From: JABCPE02 sp963518845
GTDB taxonomy: Bacteria; Bacteroidota; Bacteroidia; Flavobacteriales; Weeksellaceae
Length of the DNA stretch: 11,132 nucleotides
Reading direction: 5' to 3'
NCBI GenBank assembly: GCA_963518845.1
Contig: CAUQKV010000040.1
Coordinates: 1 to 11,132, forward strand
Positions within the stretch are counted from its first letter, which is position 1, and every line of letters starts with the position of its first letter. Both the position numbers and the translations under genes were made by a program. Shown one piece after another: positions 1 through 6,135 of the stretch. The notes beneath the pieces were generated by a model. The model was not told where the DNA came from and ran no database searches. It saw only the letters and a program-made list of their open reading frames with translations.

Positions 1-8
1 AAAATTAA

Positions 9-914
9 ATGAAGAAAAGACTTTTTTCTGTGGTAGGGCCTACGGGAATTGGTAAAACGAAACTAGCAATCGCGGTGGCGAAATATTTTGGAACCGAAAT
101 TGTATCCTGTGATGCGCGCCAGTTTTTTGCAGAAATGCCCATTGGCACAGCTGCACCGACAGAAGATGAACTTGCCCAAGTGAAACACCATTTCATAGGA
201 AACCTCAGTGTGGTGGATGAATATTCCATCGGGCAGTATGAAAAAGATGCCTTGGAAAAATTAGAACAGCTGTTCCAAAAGTATGACAATGTAGTGCTGG
301 TGGGCGGTTCGGGAATGTATGAAAAGGCAGTTGCAGAGGGATTGAACAATCTTCCAGAATCAAATCCTGAAAATCAGAAAAAATTAGAACAGCTATTCAG
401 CGAGGGTGGAATAGAAGCCTTGCAAAAACTTTTGAAAGAATCGGATAGTGTTTATTATCAGATAGTTGATAAAGAAAATCCGCGCCGACTGATGAGGGCT
501 TTGGATATTATCTGGCAGACAGGAAAAACTTACACGGAAAATATTGAAAATCCGTTGGTTAAAAGAGATTTTGATGTTGTCAGAATTGGGATTTCTGCGG
601 ACAGAGAGATTGTCTATGACCGAATTAACCGAAGGGTGGATTTGATGGTGCAGAATGGGCTTTTGGAAGAAGCGAAAAATCTTATTCCTTATAAAGACAA
701 AACAGCCCTGCAGACAGTGGGTTATACAGAATTATTCAAATATTTTTCAGGCGAGTGGGAGCTGGATTTTGCGATTTCAGAAATAAAGAAAAATTCCCGA
801 AGATACGCCAAAAGACAGCTTACATGGCTTAGAAAACTAGAAAATATCCATTGGATAAAATATGACTACACACAGGAAGAATTAGAAAAATTATTAGAAA
901 TTATCAAAAAATGA
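9..914 (+). CDS. miaA: tRNA dimethylallyltransferase MiaA
   Basis: Transfers the dimethylallyl group of DMAPP to N6 of adenosine 37 in tRNAs that read UNN codons; cytosolic tRNA modification that supports reading-frame maintenance. The 301-residue length is normal for the family. Visible motifs: P-loop GPTGIGKT (residues 10-17); the catalytic Asp35 in DARQFF, where most family members have DSRQ; GGSGMY (99-104), equivalent to the usual GGTGLY; NPRRLMRALDI (157-167); TVGYTELF (236-243); and the terminal RRYAKRQLTW signature (264-273). The ATG at 9 gives a complete N-terminus running directly into the P-loop strand. Only eight bases precede it, so the promoter lies outside the window. The stop overlaps the next gene's start as ATGA, so the two are very probably translationally coupled. 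The Ser-to-Ala change next to the catalytic Asp is the only oddity. Confidence 0.97.
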   Translation: MKKRLFSVVGPTGIGKTKLAIAVAKYFGTEIVSCDARQFFAEMPIGTAAPTEDELAQVKHHFIGNLSVVDEYSIGQYEKDALEKLEQLFQKYDNVVLVGGSGMYEKAVAEGLNNLPESNPENQKKLEQLFSEGGIEALQKLLKESDSVYYQIVDKENPRRLMRALDIIWQTGKTYTENIENPLVKRDFDVVRIGISADREIVYDRINRRVDLMVQNGLLEEAKNLIPYKDKTALQTVGYTELFKYFSGEWELDFAISEIKKNSRRYAKRQLTWLRKLENIHWIKYDYTQEELEKLLEIIKK

Positions 915-1465
915 AAAACTTTTTAAAGAAACAATGGAGTAATATCCTATTTGGCGGGTTTGTGTTGGCATTTTTCTTTGTGCCAGGTGTTCGTGAGTCT
1001 ATTCAAAGACTTTTCTTGATGAAGCCTTCTTTGGAGAAGTCGCAGAGTATAGGAACGCTCTCAGAATCAGAATATAATGTAGAATTAAAGGGAATAAATG
1101 TCCCAGATGCCAATTTGTCCGATTTTAAGGGGAAACCTGTTTTTCTCAATTTTTGGGGAAGCTGGTGTCCGCCTTGTAGAGCTGAATTTCCTACTATCCA
1201 AAGCCTTTATGAAGGTAAAAAAGGGAAAATAGAATTTGTTCTCATTGCCATGCAGGATGAGGAACAGAAAGTGAGAGATTTTATTAAGAAAAATGGCTAT
1301 ACTACGCCTGTTTATCTACTGAAAGAGCCTCTTAGCGAGAAGTTTAGTATAGATGTTTTTCCTACGACTTTCATCCTTGGGAAAGAAGGGCAGATACTCA
1401 AAAAAGATGAAGGAGCGGCCGACTGGAATAGTCAGGCGGTTCATAGTTTTATAGATAAATTATAA
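911..1465 (+). CDS. Membrane-anchored TlpA/ResA-like thioredoxin-fold protein
   Basis: A thiol-disulfide oxidoreductase of the TlpA/ResA type, probably acting in the periplasm as a reductant for cytochrome maturation or other exported thiol proteins; the substrate cannot be told from sequence. A single hydrophobic segment (about residues 12-25) after a lysine-rich start (KKQW) acts as an N-terminal anchor with the domain outside. The thioredoxin domain starts near residue 60, with FLNFWGSWCPPCR holding the WCPPC active site at 85-89, and a cis-proline at 151 in VFPTTF followed by the usual strand (FILGKEG). The length of 184 is typical for a one-domain TlpA protein. It starts inside the miaA stop codon (ATGA overlap), so it is the second gene of a miaA operon. 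That pairing gives no evident functional link. Confidence 0.9.
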   Translation: MKNFLKKQWSNILFGGFVLAFFFVPGVRESIQRLFLMKPSLEKSQSIGTLSESEYNVELKGINVPDANLSDFKGKPVFLNFWGSWCPPCRAEFPTIQSLYEGKKGKIEFVLIAMQDEEQKVRDFIKKNGYTTPVYLLKEPLSEKFSIDVFPTTFILGKEGQILKKDEGAADWNSQAVHSFIDKL

Positions 1466-1470
1466 TTTTG
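1463..1470 (+). promoter_or_regulatory. Possible -7 element for the DUF1232 gene
   Basis: The octamer TAATTTTG matches the Bacteroidota -7 consensus TAnnTTTG and starts in the stop codon of the preceding thioredoxin gene, about 43 bp before the DUF1232 start codon. No TTG occurs at the normal 17-23 bp distance upstream, so this is a weak candidate and the gene may simply be read through from miaA. Confidence 0.3.
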
Positions 1471-1513
1471 GCAAGAGTTTTGCTGCTTTTATTATCAAAA
1501 AATATTTATAAAA

Positions 1514-1810
1514 ATGAAAAAAATTAAGATGGCTTATCAAGTTTATAAAAACAGAAGTTTTTTTACTAAAATTCCTGATATTTTTAGAATGATAAAGTCT
1601 TCATTTAGAGGAGAGTATAAGATGAATAAATCATCAGTTATTATCCCAGTGCTTATATTTATCTACATGCTTTCTCCTTTGGATTTTATTCCAGATTTCA
1701 TTCCTTTTATTGGGATTTTGGATGATTTGGGACTTTTTGCTATTGCGCTTTCCAAACTGACAAAAGAGCTGGATAATTTTTATCTATGGGAGGCTAATAG
1801 AGCAGAATAG
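1514..1810 (+). CDS. DUF1232 (YkvA-like) small membrane protein
   Basis: A 98-residue protein of the DUF1232/YkvA family, whose function is not established. The family signature is clear: SPLDFIPDFIPFIGILDD (residues 54-71), with the conserved SP-D-IPDFIP core and terminal acidic pair. It sits between a hydrophobic stretch (about 42-54, IIPVLIFIYMLSP) and a second one (about 65-80), so the protein is probably a small integral membrane protein. The N-terminal 40 residues are basic (many K and R), consistent with a cytosolic side. ATG at 1514 is the only good start. It lies 48 bp after the thioredoxin gene and ends at a strong terminator, so it is either the last gene of the miaA operon or a single-gene unit using a weak promoter at the end of that gene. 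Confidence 0.85.
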   Translation: MKKIKMAYQVYKNRSFFTKIPDIFRMIKSSFRGEYKMNKSSVIIPVLIFIYMLSPLDFIPDFIPFIGILDDLGLFAIALSKLTKELDNFYLWEANRAE

Positions 1811-1836
1811 TATTTTATAAACAACAATCTATAAAT

Positions 1837-1868
1837 AAAAAAACATACTTTTTTAAGTATGTTTTTTT
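1837..1868. terminator. Bidirectional intrinsic terminator between converging DUF1232 and coaBC
   Basis: The arms AAACATACTT (1841-1850) and AAGTATGTTT (1855-1864) are perfectly complementary with a four-base loop. Flanking A and T runs extend the pairing to about 14 bp and supply a U tract in either direction. The hairpin overlaps the last codons and stop of coaBC (1853-1855), so the terminator also encodes the C-terminal KKHT of that protein. Confidence 0.88.
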
Positions 1869-3061
1869 TGTAACTGCTCTTCTACGAAATCCAAAATATC
1901 TTTTGCAACATCTTCTTTGGATTTTAGAGCAAAATTTTTCTGTTCTGAAGGAGTGATGATTTTGATTTTATTGGTATCGTTTTTAAATCCAGCGCCACTG
2001 TCTTTTAGTGAGTTTAGGACGATCATATCTAAGTTTTTTCGCGCTAGTTTTCCTTTTGCGTTTTCTTCTTCATTCTGAGTTTCCAAAGCAAAACCAACTA
2101 AAAATTGATTTTTCTTTTTCTCGCCCATAGTTTTCAGAATGTCAGGATTTTTCACTAATGTGATGGTCATTTCATCATCATTCTTTTTGATTTTTTCTTG
2201 GGCAACTTCTTTCGGGGCGTAGTCTGCCACTGCAGCACTCATTATTGCAATATCTGTATTGTCAAAATGTTGAAATACAGCATTGTACATTTCTTTTGCG
2301 GAATTTACTTTTTCTAATGATATGTTTTTGTCAGTCCTTAGTACAGTCGGCCCTGAAATGAGAATCACCTTGGCTCCTCTTTTTTCGGCTTCTTCCGCGA
2401 TGGCAAATCCCATTTTCCCAGAGGAATGATTTCCGATAAATCGTACAGGGTCAATGGCTTCGTAAGTTGGGCCTGCTGTCACAAGAACTGTTTTTCCTGC
2501 TAAAGATTTTTTTTGCTTAGAATTAAAGAAATCAAAAATAGTTTTATAAATAGTTTCTGTTTCTGCCATTCGCCCTTTGCCTATCAGCCCGCTCGCCAGT
2601 TCGCCTTCTTCGGCAGGAATGATGATGTTCCCATATTCTTCGGCAAGTTTTAGATTTCGCTCGGTAGAAGGGTGGATGTACATATCCAGATCCATCGCAG
2701 GAGCTATAAATACAGGACATTTTGCTGAAAGATAGGTGGCTATCACTAGATTGTCACATACGCCATTCACCATCTTCGCAAGAGTATTGGCGGTGCATGG
2801 CGCTACCAGCATTACATCTGCCCACAGAGCCAAATCTACATGGCTGTTCCATTCTCCATCTTGTGAGGAAAACTCGCTGAACACCTTTTTTTTAGATAAG
2901 GTGGATAGGGTAAGAGGGCTTACAAATTCTTTTGCGGACGGCGTTAGGATAACTTGTACTTCTGCTCCGTTTTTGATGAAATCCCTTACGAGAGTATTAA
3001 TTTTATAAGCTGCGATACAGCCCGTGATTGCGATTAGTATTTTTTTTCCTGATAAATCCAT
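1853..3061 (-). CDS. coaBC: Bifunctional CoaBC: phosphopantothenoylcysteine decarboxylase / phosphopantothenate-cysteine ligase
   Basis: Makes 4'-phosphopantetheine for coenzyme A: the C-terminal CoaB half joins phosphopantothenate to cysteine, and the N-terminal FMN-dependent CoaC half decarboxylates the product. The length (402) is normal for the fusion. CoaC, residues 1-180: GCIAAYK near 14-20, active-site His74 (equivalent to E. coli His75), PCTANT (88-93, the PASANT motif), PAMDLDM (121-127) and GELASGLIGKGRM (153-165). CoaB, about 188-400: TAGPTYEAIDPVR, IGNHSSGKMG (209-218) and VKNPDIL (303-309), the last carrying the conserved catalytic Lys. Oddities: E. coli Asn125 and Cys158 correspond to Asp124 and Ser157 here. 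The ATG at 3061 lies 38 bp downstream of the hairpin after rpoZ, and I found no consensus promoter in that gap. The 3' end lies in a terminator hairpin. Confidence 0.96.
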   Translation of the reverse strand: MDLSGKKILIAITGCIAAYKINTLVRDFIKNGAEVQVILTPSAKEFVSPLTLSTLSKKKVFSEFSSQDGEWNSHVDLALWADVMLVAPCTANTLAKMVNGVCDNLVIATYLSAKCPVFIAPAMDLDMYIHPSTERNLKLAEEYGNIIIPAEEGELASGLIGKGRMAETETIYKTIFDFFNSKQKKSLAGKTVLVTAGPTYEAIDPVRFIGNHSSGKMGFAIAEEAEKRGAKVILISGPTVLRTDKNISLEKVNSAKEMYNAVFQHFDNTDIAIMSAAVADYAPKEVAQEKIKKNDDEMTITLVKNPDILKTMGEKKKNQFLVGFALETQNEEENAKGKLARKNLDMIVLNSLKDSGAGFKNDTNKIKIITPSEQKNFALKSKEDVAKDILDFVEEQLQKKHT

Positions 3062-3099
3062 TTTTAAAATTTTGGAATAAATTTAAGTAAAATAAAAAC

Positions 3100-3136
3100 A
3101 AAAAAGTTGTAACTCACACGAAATTACAACTTTTTT
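3100..3136. terminator. Strong hairpin terminator between rpoZ and coaBC
   Basis: A perfect 13-bp stem: AAAAAAGTTGTAA (3100-3112) pairs with TTACAACTTTTTT (3124-3136) around an 11-base loop. It has T tracts on both strands and could act in either direction. On the minus strand it lies about 29 bp after the rpoZ stop and 38 bp before the coaBC start, so it would stop or attenuate rpoZ transcription before coaBC. Confidence 0.8.
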
Positions 3137-3164
3137 GATAAAATAAATATAAAAATAAAAAAGA

Positions 3165-3485
3165 TTATTTATCGGTTTTTCTGAAATAAATCTCATCATC
3201 CAACCATTCTTTGATGGCAATAGATGTAGGTTTTGGTAATTTTTCGTAGTATTTAGAGATTTCTATCTGTTCTCTATTTTCAAAAACTTCTTCTAAAGAA
3301 GTGTCACGCACAGCAAATTCATCAAGCTTATTATGCAGCTCAGTTCTTATTTCAGAGTTGATTTGCTCTGCTCTTTTTCCCATGATTACAATAGCTTCGT
3401 AGATACTTCCTACTTTTTCCTCTATTTTGTCTTTGTCGTAAGTAATGGTATTAACTTCAGCTTTGATATCTTTAATGTTTCTCAT
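3165..3485 (-). CDS. rpoZ: Omega-like RNA polymerase subunit (Bacteroidota RpoZ/Rpb6 family)
   Basis: A 106-residue protein that I recognise as the Bacteroidota version of the omega subunit (Rpb6-like), which helps assemble the RNA polymerase beta' subunit. Visible support is the short helical segment GSIYEAIVIMGKRAEQIN (residues 26-43), which holds the omega/Rpb6 core pattern (small residue, hydrophobics, then K-R-A-x-Q-I). After this comes a charged region with no resemblance to proteobacterial omega. Neighbours agree: bamD, this gene and coaBC, in that order, is a recurring Bacteroidota arrangement, as far as I recall. It has its own consensus promoter in the 55 bp after bamD and is followed by a strong hairpin, so a monocistronic transcript is likely alongside read-through from bamD. 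The distant sequence makes this call mainly family- and context-based. Confidence 0.82.
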   Translation of the reverse strand: MRNIKDIKAEVNTITYDKDKIEEKVGSIYEAIVIMGKRAEQINSEIRTELHNKLDEFAVRDTSLEEVFENREQIEISKYYEKLPKPTSIAIKEWLDDEIYFRKTDK

Positions 3486-3505
3486 CTTTACAAAAAATTA
3501 TTCTG

Positions 3506-3534
3506 CAAATTTAGTAAATAAAAAATAAATTCAA
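3506..3534 (-). promoter_or_regulatory. Bacteroidota-type promoter for rpoZ
   Basis: Read on the minus strand: a TTG (3532-3534, at the end of a TTTTTTG run), an 18-bp spacer, then TAAATTTG (3506-3513), an exact match to TAnnTTTG. It occupies the gap directly after the bamD stop and would start transcription near 3499, about 14 bases before the rpoZ ATG. Confidence 0.7.
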
Positions 3535-3540
3535 AAAACT

Positions 3541-4437
3541 TTATTTTTCCTCTTCTTCCTTTTCTCTCTTTTTCAGTTCTTCTTCTCTTTGTTTTTCTAG
3601 GAATTCAGCTTTTCTTTTTTCGTTTTCTTCGATTACTTTTAGGTGTTTTTCCAATTCTTTAGATAGTTTTTCTCTCATAGAAGCCGCTTCTTTAGAAGAA
3701 CTAGTATCAGGATAATCTCTTTCTACATCCTTTGAAAAAGCGATGGCACTTTCTAAACGATCTTTTTTCAAATCATAGATAGAGTGCATTCCAAGCTCAT
3801 ACTTAGCCTTCATGATGTGCTCAAAACTTTTTTGTCTTAGTTTTGTGCTTGGGTAATCTTCCAACAAGTTCTCAAATGCGGTAACAGCCGCTCTGTAATC
3901 AGCCATTCTGAAGTATCTTCTGGCTTGTTCGTAGTATTTAGTTTCTAGCCTTTGGGTAAGCTCATCTATTTTTTTGTTAGCATCTTCTGCTCTTTCTTTG
4001 TCAGAATTAGGATGATTATTTAAGAAATCCTGAAGCATGTTGATAGCAGATTCTGTGCTGGATTGGTCTAGATTGTAGTCCGCAGCATCTTGATAGTAGC
4101 ATATTGCAGCCATGTATGAAGCTTCTTCTCTTCTTGGGTCATTAAGGAAAGTACCTGCGAAATTTTTGAACTGGTGCCCTGCCAATCTGTAGTTTTTGTC
4201 ATAATAGTTAGCATAAGCGAGTTTAAAAACCACTTCTGGTGCATCATCAGTCCCTGCTACAAGGTTAGGAAGTCTGTCATATAGTGCAATGGCGTTAGAC
4301 CATTTTTTTTGTGCATAAAATTCATTAGCGGTATTGAGGATATAGTCTTTATCACTGCTTTTGAGTGCAGTGGTAAGTTGTCTATTACACGAAACTATGC
4401 TCAATGAAGCTAAAGCAATAACAAAATATTTTTTCAT
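3541..4437 (-). CDS. bamD: Outer-membrane assembly lipoprotein BamD
   Basis: The periplasm-facing lipoprotein of the BAM complex, which with BamA inserts beta-barrel proteins in the outer membrane. It begins with a lipoprotein signal peptide (MKKYFVIALASLSIVSC); Cys17 after IVS is the predicted lipidated residue. A series of TPR-like helical repeats follows: about 33-60 (YAQKKWSNAIALYDRLP), 68-98, 107-145 and 170-200 (YFRMADYRAAVTAFENLLEDYP), and a further one near 224-245. From about 255 the protein turns into a strongly charged, probably coiled-coil tail (EKHLKVIEENEKRK and onwards, ending in EEEEK), which makes it longer than E. coli BamD (about 245 residues). Start at the ATG giving the signal peptide is firm. 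A -7 element lies about 30 bp upstream; the gene is followed without a terminator by rpoZ. Confidence 0.93.
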   Translation of the reverse strand: MKKYFVIALASLSIVSCNRQLTTALKSSDKDYILNTANEFYAQKKWSNAIALYDRLPNLVAGTDDAPEVVFKLAYANYYDKNYRLAGHQFKNFAGTFLNDPRREEASYMAAICYYQDAADYNLDQSSTESAINMLQDFLNNHPNSDKERAEDANKKIDELTQRLETKYYEQARRYFRMADYRAAVTAFENLLEDYPSTKLRQKSFEHIMKAKYELGMHSIYDLKKDRLESAIAFSKDVERDYPDTSSSKEAASMREKLSKELEKHLKVIEENEKRKAEFLEKQREEELKKREKEEEEK

Positions 4438-4466
4438 AAATTTTGACTAAAAATAAATTTAAACCA

Positions 4467-4474
4467 CAAAAATA
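4467..4474 (-). promoter_or_regulatory. Possible -7 element for bamD
   Basis: Read on the minus strand the octamer is TATTTTTG, matching TAnnTTTG, and lies 30 bp upstream of the bamD ATG. The nearest upstream TTG (4488-4490) leaves only a 13-bp spacer, shorter than usual, so the -33 part is poor. Confidence 0.4.
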
Positions 4475-4531
4475 TGATTTTTTTTGCCAAAAGAATTGAT
4501 TTAACAAAAAATTATCATTTTTATTAGAAGA

Positions 4532-5158
4532 TTATTTTTCATCAAAGCCTAAAATAGCAAAAACACAGTTGTGCAAATGTTCTATTACTTTTTTCTCTAT
4601 TTTGAGAGGCAGGTCTTGTGAGGTGCAGTTTAGGAATTTTTCATAAAAAGACCTATTTCTGATGGTAAATAGGACAGTTCCTACGATAGTGGAGATGATG
4701 TCCTCCGCTTTTGCAGGTTTTTTGAAAGTTCCTGTGGCCATGCCTTTTTCTATGATTTTTTCTATAATATTAGTGCAGATGAGATAGAAATCAGTGAGAA
4801 GATTTCTAACTCTCTCAGAATTTTTCATTTCCTGAGTGACAAATCCATGGAAATGAGTGTATTTTAGAACTTCTCCTACCACGAAATTGATAATTTCTTT
4901 TATCTGGATTTCTGGTCTTATGTTGCCCAATATTTGGGTAAGTTCAGAGAATTTCTCTTTACTTCTCTGTATGCGGTATTCATACAGGCAGGTCATCATT
5001 TTTTCTTTTGAACCAAAATAGTACGAAATCATTGCTACATTGATATTGGCTTTCTTAGAAATCTCTCTTACAGAGGTGTCTTCAAAGCCATTTTGGGCAA
5101 TAAGCTCCTCAGCCACATTTAGAATGTGAATTTGTTTTGCGTTAAAAGGTTTTTGCAT
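4532..5158 (-). CDS. TetR/AcrR-family transcriptional regulator
   Basis: A 208-residue DNA-binding regulator. The N-terminal TetR helix-turn-helix is clear from the ATG-based start: ILNVAEELIAQNGFEDTSVREISKKANINVAMISYYFGSKEKM, roughly residues 12-54, with the family's typical YYxFxxKE turn (here YYFGSKEKM). The C-terminal ligand-binding half is all-helical and gives no ligand clue. I place the start at ATG 5158; four codons further upstream there is a TTG (5168-5170) that I reject because the ATG follows it and the MQKPFNAKQ start fits. It is transcribed away from gcvH. Its -7 element overlaps an inverted repeat (5194-5207), so autoregulation is likely. Nothing adjacent looks like an efflux or catabolic target, so what it controls besides itself, and perhaps gcvH, is unknown. 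Confidence 0.9.
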   Translation of the reverse strand: MQKPFNAKQIHILNVAEELIAQNGFEDTSVREISKKANINVAMISYYFGSKEKMMTCLYEYRIQRSKEKFSELTQILGNIRPEIQIKEIINFVVGEVLKYTHFHGFVTQEMKNSERVRNLLTDFYLICTNIIEKIIEKGMATGTFKKPAKAEDIISTIVGTVLFTIRNRSFYEKFLNCTSQDLPLKIEKKVIEHLHNCVFAILGFDEK

Positions 5159-5193
5159 GTCTTTTGTCAATTATAGTTAAACCAAATAGGTCT

Positions 5194-5207
5194 CTTACAA
5201 AGGTAAG
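5194..5207. promoter_or_regulatory. -7 element of tetR overlapped by a candidate operator
   Basis: On the minus strand TACCTTTG (5198-5205) is an exact TAnnTTTG -7 element for the regulator, about 40 bp upstream of its ATG; the -33 region is weak. Overlapping it is the inverted repeat CTTAC-AAAG-GTAAG (5194-5207). A regulator bound there would block its own promoter. The -7 is fairly secure; the operator is an inference, since five-base half-sites can arise by chance. Confidence 0.5.
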
Positions 5208-5263
5208 GCAATTTTTGTGAAAAATACTAAAAAAATAACATGATGAATTTCATAAAATAAATT

Positions 5264-5293
5264 TTGTTTTCTACCGATTTTAGTTTAAATTTG
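5264..5293 (+). promoter_or_regulatory. Consensus Bacteroidota promoter for gcvH
   Basis: TTG (5264-5266, within TTTTG) is separated by exactly 19 bp from TAAATTTG (5286-5293), a full match to TTG-N19-TAnnTTTG. Expected transcription start near 5300, about 13 bases before the gcvH ATG at 5313. This is the best promoter in the window. Confidence 0.8.
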
Positions 5294-5312
5294 GAGAAAA
5301 ATTTTAAATAAA

Positions 5313-5690
5313 ATGAACATACCAGCAGAACTAAAGTACACAAAAGACCATGAATGGGTAAGAATAGAAGGAAACATCGCTGTGGTGGGAATCACAGATT
5401 TCGCACAAGGTGAGTTAGGAGACATCGTTTTCGTAGATATTGACAGTGTGGGTGATGAGCTAAACGCAGGAGATGTTTTCGGAAGCGTGGAGGCTGTGAA
5501 GACAGTATCTGACCTATATCTTCCGCTTTCTGGGAAAGTAGTGGAGTTTAATGAAGAGCTAGAAAGTGAGCCAGAACTAGTGAACACAGATCCTTATGGA
5601 AAGGGCTGGATTATAAAATTAGAAATAGCAGAAGGTGCAGATCAGTCAGAACTTCTTTCTGCAGAACAATATAACGAAGTGATTGGATAA
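5313..5690 (+). CDS. gcvH: Glycine cleavage system H protein GcvH
   Basis: The lipoyl-carrying shuttle of the glycine cleavage complex; its lipoamide arm moves the aminomethyl group between the P, T and L proteins in the cytosol, and in many bacteria it also takes part in lipoate transfer. The protein is 125 residues, the normal length. The lipoyl domain is evident: KYTKDHEWVRIEG (8-20), GITDFAQGELGDIVFVD (26-42), and the modified lysine K63 in GSVEAVKTVSDLY (57-69), followed by PLSGKVVEFNEEL (71-83) and DPYGKGWI. The ATG at 5313 follows a consensus promoter. The stop overlaps the TTG start of the VanZ-like gene, so they are probably translated together. The genes for the P and T proteins are not in the window, which is common in the phylum. 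Confidence 0.97.
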   Translation: MNIPAELKYTKDHEWVRIEGNIAVVGITDFAQGELGDIVFVDIDSVGDELNAGDVFGSVEAVKTVSDLYLPLSGKVVEFNEELESEPELVNTDPYGKGWIIKLEIAEGADQSELLSAEQYNEVIG

Positions 5691-6057
5691 GATTAGTCGC
5701 TTATTTAGATACAAGATATTGCCCATTTATTGGGCATTTCTTACTTATATGCTTCTTAGTCCTAGTGAGGTTAATAGGGAGAAACATTGGTTTGAGTTTC
5801 ATAACTTAGACAAGATTGTTCATTTCCTTATTTTTGTTGTTTTAGGATTCTGTTATAGGGTGGCTTTTTTTAAGCAAAAAAAATGGTTTTTTGTGGTGGT
5901 GATGTTTGTTTATGCACTATTCACGGAGGTTGCACAGGGACTTATGAATATGGGGCGGACGATGGATTTTTTTGACCTGATTGCGGATATGATGGGTGTA
6001 GGTTTTGGCTGTTTTCTTTTTTGGCAAATTTTGTCTTATATAGAGAAAAGGAAATAG
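5683..6057 (+). CDS. VanZ-like family membrane protein
   Basis: A 124-residue integral membrane protein of the VanZ-like family, whose biochemical function outside glycopeptide resistance is unknown. About four hydrophobic helices are seen: 11-26 (KILPIYWAFLTYMLLS), 46-60, 69-84 and 103-120. The family motif is plain: LDKIVHFLIFVVLGF (42-56), with the D-K-x-x-H-F core, and TEVAQGL (81-87) followed by GRTMDFFDLIADMMG (91-105), with the E..Q..R..D..AD..G pattern. The start is unusual: a stop codon lies directly upstream in frame at 5680-5682, so the only candidates are TTG at 5683, overlapping the gcvH stop, ATT at 5692, or a later TTG that would cut into the first helix. TTG with translational coupling to gcvH is my choice. 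GcvH-VanZ adjacency recurs in Bacteroidota, as far as I recall. Confidence 0.83.
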   Translation: MDKISRLFRYKILPIYWAFLTYMLLSPSEVNREKHWFEFHNLDKIVHFLIFVVLGFCYRVAFFKQKKWFFVVVMFVYALFTEVAQGLMNMGRTMDFFDLIADMMGVGFGCFLFWQILSYIEKRK

Positions 6058-6098
6058 GAGGTGATTTTAGGAATATAAGATAATTCTTTGATTTTTCT

Positions 6099-6106
6099 TA
6101 CTTTTG
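6099..6106 (+). promoter_or_regulatory. Possible -7 element of the capAB promoter
   Basis: TACTTTTG matches TAnnTTTG and lies 30 bp upstream of the capA ATG. No TTG is found at the usual 17-23 bp distance, so the upstream element is weak. I see no terminator in the 78 bp between the VanZ-like gene and capA, so read-through from gcvH is also possible. Confidence 0.45.
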
Positions 6107-6135
6107 CAAAAATTTTCAGAGATAATTTTTTTTAG

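Noticed and set aside
256..394. 16-bp direct repeat within miaA (256-271 and 379-394)
   Set aside because: It encodes the repeated LEQLF words of two helical segments and looks coincidental, not a mobile or regulatory repeat.
5285..5587. Minus-strand frame opposite gcvH
   Set aside because: Low-complexity Ser-rich translation, antisense to a well-supported gene.
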